DNA of 64,000 nt, from the IMG/VR virus record IMGVR_UViG_3300038409_000069, positions 1-64,000 of that record; one strand, given 5' to 3'. The translations under genes were made by a program, and so were the position numbers. Under the pieces are notes generated by a model. The model did not search any database and had not been told where the DNA came from. It saw nothing but the letters and a program-made list of their open reading frames with translations. Position 1 is the stretch's first letter, and every line of letters starts with the position of its first letter. This DNA comes from a virus. Positions 24,438 to 33,470 of this stretch are shown one piece after another.

Positions 24438-26053
24438 CGGGCCTCACTCGCAAGGAAGCGCGCATAGGTGGCTTCGACGTATCCGACTGTCGGCTGCCTG
24501 CCTCCATGCGTATTCTGATAGCGCAGCACGATCTCGCGGCGCGCATCCCGCGGAATGAGATCGAACGGCACGACAGCGGCTGGCGTTACTCCTTCGCCAA
24601 GCGCTCGAAAGCCTTCGCGCCGCCCCCTGCTTTCCTGCACGCGCAGCGGCGCAACCACTCGTTCGCGAGGAAGCCGCACGACCGCGCGTCCGATCATCTC
24701 CTGCGTCTCCAAGGCGTTCGGAAGCCGCCGCTGGCTCTCGACAAACGGTACAACCTCTTGAAGGAGGGCGCTGTTAAAGGCCGACGACGCCGCGCGCGCT
24801 GCATCGCCCTCGCGTCCGCGTCTGTCGCCCGGCGTCAAATCGAAACGGTCGCCGAGCATCGCCTCGGCGATGTTCCGCACGGCGCCGTAGGCCTGCGACT
24901 GGAGATCGACGGCGCCGCCGTTCGGACCGCCTTGAAGCGACTGTCTGCGCTCCAGTAGCCGCGCAACGTCTCCGCCGCTGATCTGCGTCGAGTCCGCATC
25001 CGCAAGGATGCTTTCAAGCCAGCCTTGCCGTGTGAATTGTCCCGGTTGTGTCAGCGCAACGTGCAGGAGCCCGAGATAGGCGGGGGAATTGTCCTTGGCC
25101 CTGCCCGCACCGCTTGCATACGACTGCGCCCGCGTCCGGTAGGCTTCGGTGAGTCGCGCATAGGATTGGCCAAGCAGCGGGTTTGATGTGAGTTCGCGAA
25201 ACGCCGCCGGATCGAGCGAGGAAAGCGGACGCCCTGCGGCAAACGCCTGCCAGCCCATCCCCTCCACCTGATCGATATACTCTCTCTGTGCGGCGCGCAT
25301 GGTAGTGCGCAATTCGCCGGCGGCTTGTGCATCAAGGCTTGGACGGATGCGCTCAAACAGCGCTTCGGCTTCGGTCGGACTGGAAACCGCCATTTGCTGA
25401 ATGACGGACGTGTAGATGCCCGACTGAATGGCTCTCACCCGGGCCTGCGTCTGTTCAGGCGACCAGCCATTGCGGCGCGCCACGTTCTGAGCCTCGCCGA
25501 TCGCTGTTGCGATGTTGGCGCGCACCGCCGCTTCATCGCCCCACGCGGCGACTGCGCCGCTTTGGGCCTCCAAGATGCGCGCTTCGCTCTGCTCGTTCTG
25601 ATAGGTGTTGGACTCGCGAGCGAGATGGGTCGCCACGGAATTGAGCGTGTCAGTCGCATGCTGCGAGAGCGCTTGGCGAGCCAGAGCCGCGGCGCGTGGC
25701 GAGCGCGCCCGAGAGACGATCTCGTCAAGGTCTTGTTGGATCCCCGTTTCGATTTCCTGGCGCCGTTCGAGCGCTCCAGCGCCCCGCGCCGTGCTCAGGT
25801 ATCCCGTCTCCGGGTTGTAGAGCCGGTCTCGGGTGCGCGCCCTGAATTCCGCGTCGAGTTCTCGGGCGTTCGCCTCGTTGAACTCATCGTCGACTTTCTG
25901 CGCTGTCTGGGCGACCGTTTCGAGCCCGTGCGCTACGCGCGCAGTCGCCCGCGCTTCGAGCGCGCCAAACGCATCTTCGTCAGCCTGCACGCGCAATCTC
26001 GCGCCTGCGGGCTGAAGCTGGGCTTGATCCTGTATGACGGGAACCGACGCCAC
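24434..26053 (-). CDS. Internal virion protein (T7 gp15-like position), 539 aa
   Basis: GTG at 26053 (VASVPVIQDQAQLQPAGARL) begins five bases after the preceding stop; the frame extends to 26305 but there overlaps the Gly-rich gene. The product is almost entirely helical, Ala/Arg/Gln/Glu-rich, with no signal or membrane segment and a C-terminal helix ending ATYARFLASEAR. Order and composition match the central ejection-channel protein of T7-like virions. It is ATGA-coupled to the giant protein. Confidence 0.65.
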   Translation of the reverse strand: MASVPVIQDQAQLQPAGARLRVQADEDAFGALEARATARVAHGLETVAQTAQKVDDEFNEANARELDAEFRARTRDRLYNPETGYLSTARGAGALERRQEIETGIQQDLDEIVSRARSPRAAALARQALSQHATDTLNSVATHLARESNTYQNEQSEARILEAQSGAVAAWGDEAAVRANIATAIGEAQNVARRNGWSPEQTQARVRAIQSGIYTSVIQQMAVSSPTEAEALFERIRPSLDAQAAGELRTTMRAAQREYIDQVEGMGWQAFAAGRPLSSLDPAAFRELTSNPLLGQSYARLTEAYRTRAQSYASGAGRAKDNSPAYLGLLHVALTQPGQFTRQGWLESILADADSTQISGGDVARLLERRQSLQGGPNGGAVDLQSQAYGAVRNIAEAMLGDRFDLTPGDRRGREGDAARAASSAFNSALLQEVVPFVESQRRLPNALETQEMIGRAVVRLPRERVVAPLRVQESRGRREGFRALGEGVTPAAVVPFDLIPRDARREIVLRYQNTHGGRQPTVGYVEATYARFLASEAR

Positions 26054-26057
26054 GGGG

Positions 26058-26390
26058 CTACTCCAGAAAATCGTAACCGCTGCCGCCGGAGCCGCCGCCG
26101 CCCGCGCCGCCGCCAAAACCTCCGCCCCCTCCGCCTCCGCCGCCGGCCACGCTTGCGGACTTTGCTTCGCCCTTCGTCGCGCGCGCCCACCGCGCCACGC
26201 TGGCAAAGCTCGACGAATCGAGCGCGAAGAAGTCAGCCTTCGCCACTTCCGTATCCGCCTTCGCCTTTGTCGTGACGACCCTCGGAACAGGCTTGGAATT
26301 TGCATTGTAAATCGGGATAGAGCGCGTCAGCAGATCAAGCCGCGGCGTGCGCCCGATAATGCGCGGCGCAGGTTTGGGGGATCGAGCCAT
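26058..26390 (-). CDS. Gly-rich-tailed virion-associated protein, 110 aa
   Basis: The likely start is ATG at 26390 (MARSPKPAPRIIGRTPRLDL); in-frame starts at 26396 and 26450 are alternatives. A short Pro/Arg N-terminus and a central Lys/Ala segment are followed by a polyglycine tail of more than 20 Gly-dominated residues ending GYDFLE. It sits between two internal virion genes. A linker or plug role is possible; no family recognised. Confidence 0.55.
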   Translation of the reverse strand: MARSPKPAPRIIGRTPRLDLLTRSIPIYNANSKPVPRVVTTKAKADTEVAKADFFALDSSSFASVARWARATKGEAKSASVAGGGGGGGGGFGGGAGGGGSGGSGYDFLE

Positions 26391-26442
26391 GCGCATAGAA
26401 TACGCTTGCCCAGAGGCTCGGGGGGCTTGATCAGTGACGCAG

Positions 26443-27024
26443 TCACACAACCGGGATGTTGTAGCGTCTGACCGGCGCGATGGCCGCCCCTGTGCGCGGG
26501 TGATAGCCGGCCGGCGCCGCCGGCATCATCCAGCGGCTCGATATCGTCGATGCGCTGTCGAGCAGAGAGCCGAAGGCGGCGATGTTGCCGGCGTTCGCCG
26601 CGCTTGCGCCTTGGGTGCGCAAAAGCTGCGCCTGATTCTTGAGGCCGGCGCGATCGTAATCCAGCCTTCGGATGTCGGCCTCTTCGTTCTTGGTCAGAAT
26701 CGAGCGATCGATGCGATAGGCCTGCTCAATGTCGCCGATCAGGTCGGCCGGCGAGCCGAAGCCGGGATCAATGCCCACCGCAGCGGTGCGCGCCACTGCT
26801 TCGCCGCGCTCTGCGCGAACGCGCGCGCCAAGTCTGCGCCGTTCGATCGCGGCGCCCTCTCGGATGGTGTCCTGGTCCTGCGCGATGAGCTTCGCGTTGA
26901 TGTCGGCGACCTTGGCCTGATACTCGCCGGCCGCCTGCTGAGCCCGCCCCTGCTGCACCATGGAATAGGCGCCGAGCGCGGCTGCGCCTATTTGGGCAAT
27001 GAGGAGTACCGCCGGGTTGCACAT
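26443..27024 (-). CDS. Internal virion protein (T7 gp14-like), 193 aa
   Basis: Starts MCNPAVLLIAQIGAAALGAY, the MCNP-plus-hydrophobic-helix opening typical of gp14-type internal virion proteins, followed by a long charged helix (QQAAGEYQAKVADINAKLIA). The C-terminus is Pro/Gly-rich. It would insert into the host outer membrane during ejection. The start is adjacent to the preceding gene (1-base overlap at 27024). Confidence 0.7.
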   Translation of the reverse strand: MCNPAVLLIAQIGAAALGAYSMVQQGRAQQAAGEYQAKVADINAKLIAQDQDTIREGAAIERRRLGARVRAERGEAVARTAAVGIDPGFGSPADLIGDIEQAYRIDRSILTKNEEADIRRLDYDRAGLKNQAQLLRTQGASAANAGNIAAFGSLLDSASTISSRWMMPAAPAGYHPRTGAAIAPVRRYNIPVV

Positions 27025-27482
27025 CAGGCGTTTCCTCTCGCCAGTTCGAACGGCAGAAACGGATGGCCCTGCACCTCAATCCCCTCGCCGAACGCAAAGC
27101 CCAGCCACTTGAGCCAGCGGATCGACAGGCGATTATGCGCATGCACGACATTGAAGAGGCGTTCGAAGCCCAAACTCACGTCCTCGACTTCCCCCTTCGA
27201 CACCTTTAGAAAGGCCCGCGCATGTTCTTTGATGCTGTCGCGGCCCAGAAGCCAGATAGAAGCTTCATCGCTAAGAAAGCTGACCGGGGCGCAGCCATAC
27301 AGGCATTGCACGACGCCGCCGACTTCCCATGCCTTTGCTCTCGAACTTACGTCGAGCGCGTTCTCCAGCGCCTCCCTTGGTTCATGTCCGCCTACCAGCT
27401 TGCATTCGAGCGCATCGATTGCGCGCATGTGCGGCGCGAGCGCGTCGATGTCATCGGTGCGGGCCTCGCGGAACAGCATCAT
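27024..27482 (-). CDS. GNAT-fold virion assembly protein (DUF2833, T7 gp13-like), 152 aa
   Basis: Tandem ATGs at 27482 and 27479; the latter overlaps the TGA of tail tubular B. The sequence MMLFREARTDDIDALAPHMR and the later region with HNRLSIRWLKWLGF match the acyltransferase-like fold of T7 gp13 relatives, needed for core assembly. No acetyl-CoA loop is clear, so a structural role is more likely than catalysis. Confidence 0.65.
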   Translation of the reverse strand: MMLFREARTDDIDALAPHMRAIDALECKLVGGHEPREALENALDVSSRAKAWEVGGVVQCLYGCAPVSFLSDEASIWLLGRDSIKEHARAFLKVSKGEVEDVSLGFERLFNVVHAHNRLSIRWLKWLGFAFGEGIEVQGHPFLPFELARGNA

Positions 27483-29854
27483 TGCGTCACCGCCGGTTCG
27501 CCGTAAAGGCCCAAGAGCTCGAAGGGATACGGCGCCGATTGGCGGATGATCGTCACGCCGTCGAAATCCCAGCCGCCGTCCGGTTTCAATGGTATGGTGT
27601 CGCCGGAAACGGGCGTGGTTCCGTCCCAGTTTTCGACATCGTCGTTCACAAGAGTCGCCAGAAGGGTCGTGTCGGTGGGATTGCCGTACTGGATCCCGAT
27701 GGTGGCGCGAAGCTTGAGCACGACGCTTGTGATCTTCTTGCGCCGGCCCTGCGCTGCGCCTCTGTCGGTGCCCTGCCACACTGGCAGCGGAACGATGTCC
27801 GTATCATAGGGCAAGCCGACGCACACTTCCGCCGCATCGAACGGCAGCGTCACGCGCCCATCCGATACCGTCAGGTCCTCCAGCGCCGAACCGTCGGCAA
27901 TGGCGTTGACGGTCTGCCCCTCGAGATGCCAGAGCCCCGTAATCGTGTCCGTCGCCGTATCGTCATAGACGATGTGACTGTCGAGAAAGCGCGCCTCCGA
28001 GAGATTCGTGACCACGTCGCTGCTATTGAACGTAGGCCGCCAGCGCGGGACGATCAATTCAATATAGCGCTTCGTCGCCCCGTTGATGGTGCGCTTGACG
28101 AGGAGATAGACTTCATCCTCAGTCGGGCCTTCGATGCTGGCGCAGGATTCGACGACGCCAAAGCCTGTTGCGCTCGCGCCTGAGCCAAACGTCCCGCCGA
28201 TGTAGCAATCCGTCCAGGCGAAAACATTCTGGTCTTCGAGGAACGTGAGGCAGAGCAGGACGCCGTCATCTCTCACGCACCAGACGATCGAATGCGGATC
28301 CTGCTGATAGCACCAGTCGACGATCGAATGGCCTTCGAAGAAATGCGGGGCGAGAAGCGTGAGGTCGTTCGAGCGAAACCCGTCCTTCTCGAAGGAATAG
28401 CCGAAGGCGCGGATGACGGCGCCCTGGCGCTGTGCGAAGAGCACAATATCGCCAACCACGATTGGGCGAAGGGCGGCAGAGCCGCGCGCGCTGTGGCGAA
28501 CCGGGACGATCGACGAGGGCGTAATGAACTCAGTGACGCCGCCGCCCTTGACCGTGTATTCTGCGTCCCGCGTCAGGACGGCCAGTTGCTTTAACGACGC
28601 CAGCCCGACAACCGCATTGACGCCCGGCGTCAGGCGGAAAGACACGGCGTCGTCGGCCTTTGCCGGACTGGAGACGTTCAGGTTGTCGTAAATGTTGGAG
28701 ACAGACGACCATACTGCGGCGGGATTATTGTAGGTCTGGGCAAACCAGAGGCGGCCTTCATGGAACTCGCACACGCTGGGGAACGAAGACGCCGCCGAGA
28801 ACGGATTGCGCGAGCCTGGCGGCGTATTGCCCAGATCGGGAACGATGTTGTTGTCGATGAAGTTCGAGCCTTCGGTGCCGCCGATGAAGCCGAAGACGCC
28901 GGCCTCGTTCTTGTAGACGATGTACCGCTCCGCGCCCGCGGCCGTCGTCCATGATACGGTGTTCTTGGTTCCGGAAATGGTGAGGTCGTTGGTTGCGCTC
29001 GCCGCAGTCGTCGGCAGGCTTTCTTCGCCGGTGTCCTCGTCAATCGCCGTGATCTTGTAAGAATAGGTCGTGAGGCTCGTCACGTCCGTCGTCGTCGTGG
29101 CCGAAACAGTCGGGGACGTAGGCGACGCCTGGACCGGTCCGAACGTCACGCTTGTGAAGGTCCAGGCCGAATGCGCCGTCCGCGTGAGCTTGCGCACCGC
29201 ATAGCCTAGGTGCGTCAGATACATCGTATCGGCGCGTTGGGCGTAGCCCAGCGTGAAGATGTCGGCCTGATCGTATGGCGAAGTCTGTTGGTAGAGGCGG
29301 GAGAAGGTCCCGCCGGATGTGAAGGCCGTGTAGTCGGTGGTGTCGACCGCATCGCCCCACATGTCCACGAGCGTGAACGTGTTGGTCGCGACATTGGCGA
29401 GGGTGAATACGCGGCCGTCCTCGAGCTCCACCATGCCGCCGACTGAATCCGGGAAGACCTTGTCGCCGTTCGACCAGCCGTGCCCGGTGATTTCGACGAC
29501 GCCGGGGCTGTCTTGCGTTATGGAGACGATGTTCTTGGCGGTTTCGAGGATTTGACCCCTTGCGGTTCCGGAGAGATGCGCCGCGATCGGGCGCATGACC
29601 TCATCCCCGAATTCGAGGATGTAGGCTTGCTCGGCGTTGAATTGGAAGGGCAGTATCCTGGTTGTGTCGGCGCTGTCGCGCGCCTCGCCGATGAATTGAG
29701 TTCCCGGGCGATTGATGATCGCGCCGCTCTTCTTGATGAGGGCGTTCTTCGCGGTCTTCAGGCATTCGCCGTAGCGATCGAGGTTCGTCCTCGCGAAAAG
29801 CTCTGGCGAGATGACGCCGCCGGCGAAAGAGTTCTGGGCAAGGCGCAGACCCAT
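27479..29854 (-). CDS. Tail tubular protein B-like (nozzle), 791 aa
   Basis: The N-terminus (NSFAGGVISPELFARTNLDR and a following NRPGTQFIGE) is a hallmark of gp12-type nozzle/stabilisation proteins. The middle has Ig/fibronectin-like beta-rich stretches (TYSYKITAIDEDTGEESLPT). The size matches the family. It lies directly after tail tubular A, with one base between them, and forms the tube through which DNA leaves the head. Confidence 0.85.
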   Translation of the reverse strand: MGLRLAQNSFAGGVISPELFARTNLDRYGECLKTAKNALIKKSGAIINRPGTQFIGEARDSADTTRILPFQFNAEQAYILEFGDEVMRPIAAHLSGTARGQILETAKNIVSITQDSPGVVEITGHGWSNGDKVFPDSVGGMVELEDGRVFTLANVATNTFTLVDMWGDAVDTTDYTAFTSGGTFSRLYQQTSPYDQADIFTLGYAQRADTMYLTHLGYAVRKLTRTAHSAWTFTSVTFGPVQASPTSPTVSATTTTDVTSLTTYSYKITAIDEDTGEESLPTTAASATNDLTISGTKNTVSWTTAAGAERYIVYKNEAGVFGFIGGTEGSNFIDNNIVPDLGNTPPGSRNPFSAASSFPSVCEFHEGRLWFAQTYNNPAAVWSSVSNIYDNLNVSSPAKADDAVSFRLTPGVNAVVGLASLKQLAVLTRDAEYTVKGGGVTEFITPSSIVPVRHSARGSAALRPIVVGDIVLFAQRQGAVIRAFGYSFEKDGFRSNDLTLLAPHFFEGHSIVDWCYQQDPHSIVWCVRDDGVLLCLTFLEDQNVFAWTDCYIGGTFGSGASATGFGVVESCASIEGPTEDEVYLLVKRTINGATKRYIELIVPRWRPTFNSSDVVTNLSEARFLDSHIVYDDTATDTITGLWHLEGQTVNAIADGSALEDLTVSDGRVTLPFDAAEVCVGLPYDTDIVPLPVWQGTDRGAAQGRRKKITSVVLKLRATIGIQYGNPTDTTLLATLVNDDVENWDGTTPVSGDTIPLKPDGGWDFDGVTIIRQSAPYPFELLGLYGEPAVTQ

Positions 29855-29855
29855 G

Positions 29856-30455
29856 TCAGCCCCTCGCCAGCATCCAGTCGGGTTGGCCCTGCTCGGCCGT
29901 CAACTGGACGATCTCTTCCGCCTCGTTCATGGAGATGGCGCGCCGGACGGCTGCGGCGTAACCTTCAATCGTGGTTCGCAGGTAGGCGTCGCTTTTTTCG
30001 AGCGGCTGGACCAGAAGGTGCGCCAGATACCACGAGAGCGCCGCGACGAAATGCGGCCCGAACTTGGACGCGTCCGTCTCCTGCTTGATGTAGAAGATGC
30101 GCGCGCCGGACTCGTCGGTATAGATATTGTCGCCGATGCCGATATGCTTGATCGGACTTTGCGGCTCGAACCATCCCCTCTCCGGGAGGAGATAGACAAG
30201 CCTCAGGCAGTCGCTTGGGCGCTCATAGGAATACTGCCAGTCGTCTTCGAGATCGTTCGTGACGTTCTCGTTGAGCGCCGCGACGTTACGGGCATGACGC
30301 CAGATCGCCTCGGCCGTCACCACATCGCGCGCGTGCTCATAGAATTCGTTGCACCAGCGCGCCTCGGCGGTCTGGTCCGTTATCGTCGTGATGCGCCTCT
30401 GTCCCGCAAGCCGGGCTCCAAGGGCGAGGTTGCAGATTTGCGTGACGGAGGCCAT
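29856..30455 (-). CDS. Tail tubular protein A-like (adaptor), 199 aa
   Basis: The opening SVTQICNLALGARLAGQRRI and the following ARWCNEFYEHARDVV are characteristic of gp11-type adaptors that join the portal to the nozzle. The length is typical. It is flanked by head genes on one side and the nozzle gene on the other. Confidence 0.85.
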   Translation of the reverse strand: MASVTQICNLALGARLAGQRRITTITDQTAEARWCNEFYEHARDVVTAEAIWRHARNVAALNENVTNDLEDDWQYSYERPSDCLRLVYLLPERGWFEPQSPIKHIGIGDNIYTDESGARIFYIKQETDASKFGPHFVAALSWYLAHLLVQPLEKSDAYLRTTIEGYAAAVRRAISMNEAEEIVQLTAEQGQPDWMLARG

Positions 30456-30470
30456 GCCCGCCTCCGTTCA

Positions 30471-30866
30471 TCAAGTCGCCGCACGACGGCGGCGCGGCGC
30501 CGGGTGCATGGGCGAGCTGTCGGCCGGAGCAGGCAGCATGCCTTGCTCGCGCTCTGGAAGGACCGAAAGCGTCTGGTTGACGGTCTTCGGCGCCGACATG
30601 CCAGAAGACGCCATCTGGTTCATGATCGCCTCGGGAAACGGACGGGTGGGCAATCGCCGATCGCCCACGCCGCCCGGCCCGCGTTCGCCTCGAGCCAGCA
30701 ACGCTTCCGTGCGCTCGTCGATCATCGCTTGCGCGTCGGGGTCCGCCGCCTCGACATGCCAGCCGATGATCGATTTAACATTCGCAGGCAGATCGAACTC
30801 CTGTCCCGCCTTGACAAGACCGAGCGCCGACGCCTGCAAATCCTTGAGGGCACGAAAGCGCGCCAT
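30471..30866 (-). CDS. Hypothetical virion-operon protein, 131 aa
   Basis: A small N-terminal domain (MARFRALKDLQASALGLVKA, then DLPANVKSIIGWHVEAAD) is followed by a Pro/Met/Arg-rich disordered tail. It lies between the Bbp16-like gene and the adaptor, so a head-tail completion or decoration role is possible. Confidence 0.6.
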   Translation of the reverse strand: MARFRALKDLQASALGLVKAGQEFDLPANVKSIIGWHVEAADPDAQAMIDERTEALLARGERGPGGVGDRRLPTRPFPEAIMNQMASSGMSAPKTVNQTLSVLPEREQGMLPAPADSSPMHPAPRRRRAAT

Positions 30867-30877
30867 GAGGGCTCCTA

Positions 30878-31366
30878 TCAGTTGAACACAGAGGCGTCCT
30901 GATCGAACGCCGTGAAGCGGCCCGGCTCATCGGCGAGCACAGCGATCACGGAACCCGCCGTGATGATGTGCGTGGCGCCGGTGAAGTGGAGGCGCGAATA
31001 GCGGCCGTAGTCCGCCTTTGGGAAGGGCACGGAATATTCCTGCCCTGCCGCCCAGCCGACCGATGCAACCGCTGCGGCCACCGGCGTAAACGCCACGGAC
31101 GAGCCGGTGAAGGCCGTATCGTTGGCAGTTACGAACGTCACCGCCATCGTGCCCACGTTCGTCGAAACGAGCGCATCGACGACGCGGATGTTGAGCCAGA
31201 GATTGGCCCGGTCCAGGTGATGAACCGAGTTGCCCGAGGCGAGCGGCCCGTGATCCTTGTAGTTGGTCGACGCAAACGTGTGCGCCGCCGCCGACGTGGA
31301 GATCACCTGCGCGTGGCTGCCCGAAGCGCTCTGGAACGTGTAGAGGTCCTTGAGATCGTACATCAT
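30878..31366 (-). CDS. Bbp16-like capsid-associated protein, 162 aa
   Basis: The beginning (MYDLKDLYTFQSASGSHAQV) and overall beta-rich, Ala/Thr/Val-rich composition resemble Bbp16 of Bordetella phage BPP-1, a capsid-stabilising protein. It lies immediately after the major capsid gene, where cement proteins are expected. Two adjacent ATGs (31366, 31363) are possible starts. Confidence 0.7.
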   Translation of the reverse strand: MMYDLKDLYTFQSASGSHAQVISTSAAAHTFASTNYKDHGPLASGNSVHHLDRANLWLNIRVVDALVSTNVGTMAVTFVTANDTAFTGSSVAFTPVAAAVASVGWAAGQEYSVPFPKADYGRYSRLHFTGATHIITAGSVIAVLADEPGRFTAFDQDASVFN

Positions 31367-31380
31367 TGCTGTTCGCCCCC

Positions 31381-32388
31381 TTACGACACGGTGGCTTCGG
31401 AAGAGAGGATCGAATCGGAGCGCCGCACCGGAATTCCGTCGAGCATCATCGCCATTTTACCGGCGTAGTTCTCGAAGGTGATCCCGCCGCCGTTGCTCAC
31501 GGTTTGGATAATCCCCTTGCGCAGGGCCGTGCGCGTCTTGCCGTTCATGTAGAAGACCGGCGTCACCCCGCCCCGGCTGGGGAGAAGTTCCGTGGCTTCG
31601 ACCATGAGCGAGACGAGCGTGGCCTGATTTGCCGTCGACGTGAGCGTGCCGGTCTTGATGTTGGCGATGCGAACGCCGTAGCGCCAATCCTTGACCGCAA
31701 GGCCCGCCTTCCACTCGTAACGGTCCATGTAGGCGCGGAAGCGCTTGTTGTTCACATCGAACGCGTCGCCGAGCCCGAGGTCCTCGTGCTGGAGGCCGGC
31801 CTGCGATCCGCGGGGATAAATCCCGCAGACCGTCTCTTCGCTCCAGCCGACGAGCCAGACAGACGTGTTGTCCGAGTCCGTGCCGCCCGCATCGATGATG
31901 TTGTCCTTCGAGTTCGCGGTCGTGTCGTCCTTGTAGTAAGCTGCAAGACCGGGAAACTTCGGGACATCCGTCGACGGATTGGCGGTCGGATCGCCGTACC
32001 AGAGCGTCGTGCAGAACTCGTTGGCCATGCCCATGATGTGAGCCTGGGCCTCAGAGAACCGCGCGCCGTTCACGTCGCCGCCGAGTTCGGCGAGGTCCTT
32101 GTCGATTTCGCTGCGGTCTTCGAGCATCCCGCAGGGAAACGTGATAGGCGTGGTCGTCGACTTGGTCGCCGAAACGCCTTGGTTGAAGAGCCGCCAGGTC
32201 GGCGTCGGCAAGCCGATGCGCAAAACGGCCTGGTGACCGGTGAGAAGATTGCCTTCGCGGAAGGGGATGTCCTCGTAGACTTCGTCCTGCCGCTTCAGGA
32301 TTTCGATGATGGTGGCGATCCGCTTGTTGGACACGTCGTAACGAGTCTTCAGGTCTGCAAGCGTGAGAGCGCCCGATAGCTCTGCCAT
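31381..32388 (-). CDS. Major capsid protein (BPP-1/Bbp17-like), 335 aa
   Basis: Follows the scaffold gene. The sequence ALTLADLKTRYDVSNKRIAT and a later stretch (SEIDKDLAELGGDVNGARFS) fit the HK97-fold capsid proteins of BPP-1-like podoviruses, which run 330-350 residues. It starts 5 bases after the scaffold stop. About 15 bases separate it from the Bbp16-like gene. Confidence 0.85.
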   Translation of the reverse strand: MAELSGALTLADLKTRYDVSNKRIATIIEILKRQDEVYEDIPFREGNLLTGHQAVLRIGLPTPTWRLFNQGVSATKSTTTPITFPCGMLEDRSEIDKDLAELGGDVNGARFSEAQAHIMGMANEFCTTLWYGDPTANPSTDVPKFPGLAAYYKDDTTANSKDNIIDAGGTDSDNTSVWLVGWSEETVCGIYPRGSQAGLQHEDLGLGDAFDVNNKRFRAYMDRYEWKAGLAVKDWRYGVRIANIKTGTLTSTANQATLVSLMVEATELLPSRGGVTPVFYMNGKTRTALRKGIIQTVSNGGGITFENYAGKMAMMLDGIPVRRSDSILSSEATVS

Positions 32389-32393
32389 GAGGC

Positions 32394-33164
32394 TTAGTCT
32401 CCGTACATGATGTCAGCGGCGCGCGTCGGCGCTTTCGGCTGCGAGGAGCCGCGCGCATCGACGAACGCGTCTTCGGAAAGCTTCGAGCGAACGCGGTGCA
32501 GGAAGCGGATGAATTCGGGACTGTTCTCCCAACCCCATTCCTTCACCTGAGAACGAAACTCAGGCGTTGCGAATGTGCGGAGCACTTCCTTGGCGCCGCC
32601 GAGCTTCTGGGCGAGGACGGTCTTGTCCCCGTTTCCAAGTTCGGCGTCGGCCAGGGCCGCGCTCTTCCATTCGGTCTGGAGTTGGGCGAACCCGTTGCGC
32701 GTCTGTTCGACAACGCCGTTCACCGCCTGCTGCATTCGATCCGCGACGATCGAAACCAGCTCTTGCGCGTCTTCCTGAGAGACGTTTAGCCTGCGAAGAA
32801 CGGGGGTGGCTTTCGCCACCATATCCTCGTCGAGCTGCATGCCTTCAGGAAGCGTGAAAGGCTGATACGCTTCCGACTCGCCGTCCTTCTTGGCGTCGCC
32901 AGGGGCGCCCGCCTTTTTGTCCGGAGACTTGTCGTCTTCGTCTTCGCCAAGAAGCGACTTGCCTTTGTCCGCCGTCGCGGATTCGGACTTGTTCGCTTCC
33001 TCCTCGCCCTTCGCCTCGGGCTTGGATTCTGTAGGCGCCGCATCGGGCGCTTTGTCTTGTGCGGACGTATCGGCGCCGTTCGGCGCGGCCTTGTCGGCCG
33101 GCGCGTCGTCGCTCAGAAGCGGTGCGTCGTTTGTTTCAACGGGAGCTGCTTCGCCGTCCGCCAT
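32394..33164 (-). CDS. Capsid scaffolding protein, 256 aa
   Basis: The N-terminal half is a disordered Asp/Glu/Lys/Ala/Pro region. The second half is a coiled-coil helix and a short helical C-terminus (EFIRFLHRVRSKLSEDAFVD). This composition and position just before the major capsid gene are typical of scaffolds, which guide procapsid assembly and exit. The upstream 69-base gap holds the GCGCGCGGGGTT element. Confidence 0.75.
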   Translation of the reverse strand: MADGEAAPVETNDAPLLSDDAPADKAAPNGADTSAQDKAPDAAPTESKPEAKGEEEANKSESATADKGKSLLGEDEDDKSPDKKAGAPGDAKKDGESEAYQPFTLPEGMQLDEDMVAKATPVLRRLNVSQEDAQELVSIVADRMQQAVNGVVEQTRNGFAQLQTEWKSAALADAELGNGDKTVLAQKLGGAKEVLRTFATPEFRSQVKEWGWENSPEFIRFLHRVRSKLSEDAFVDARGSSQPKAPTRAADIMYGD

Positions 33165-33218
33165 GAATTCCCCTGTCTGCGCGAATGCGCATCAGGGGTA
33201 TTTTCACACGGGGATTTC

Positions 33219-33230
33219 GCGCGCGGGGTT
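33219..33230 (-). promoter_or_regulatory. Late-region element GCGCGCGGGGTT (copy 2)
   Basis: Identical to the 12-mer at 13897-13908. In late-operon sense AACCCCGCGCGC is followed by GAAAT. It occupies the gap before the scaffold gene (55-66 bases upstream of ATG 33164). Candidate late promoter or processing site. Confidence 0.5.
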
Positions 33231-33233
33231 TAG

Positions 33234-33470
33234 CTACCAGCGGAGATCGTAGATCAAGAATCTGGGCTCGAATGGCCTCAGCGCCAGATAGCGTCCAGTT
33301 GGAATAGCGTTTTCCGGAACAAGCACCCAAGGCCCCTGCTCCGAAGGCCCTTCGTAGAGATCGGCGCCCGAATCCACTTCGCGCATGAAATCCTGCGCCG
33401 GCTCACTAGGATCAGGCGAACCTTTGGTCATGGACAGGATCAATTCTGAGCGTGTCGGCTGTCTCGTCAC
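33234..33470 (-). CDS. Hypothetical protein, 78 aa (GTG start)
   Basis: The GTG at 33470 overlaps the TGA of the mutase gene. An internal ATG at 33431 is an alternative. The product has a beta-rich second half (GPWVLVPENAIPTGRYLALR) ending FLIYDLRW. It is the last gene before the scaffold transcription unit. Function unknown. Confidence 0.5.
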   Translation of the reverse strand: MTRQPTRSELILSMTKGSPDPSEPAQDFMREVDSGADLYEGPSEQGPWVLVPENAIPTGRYLALRPFEPRFLIYDLRW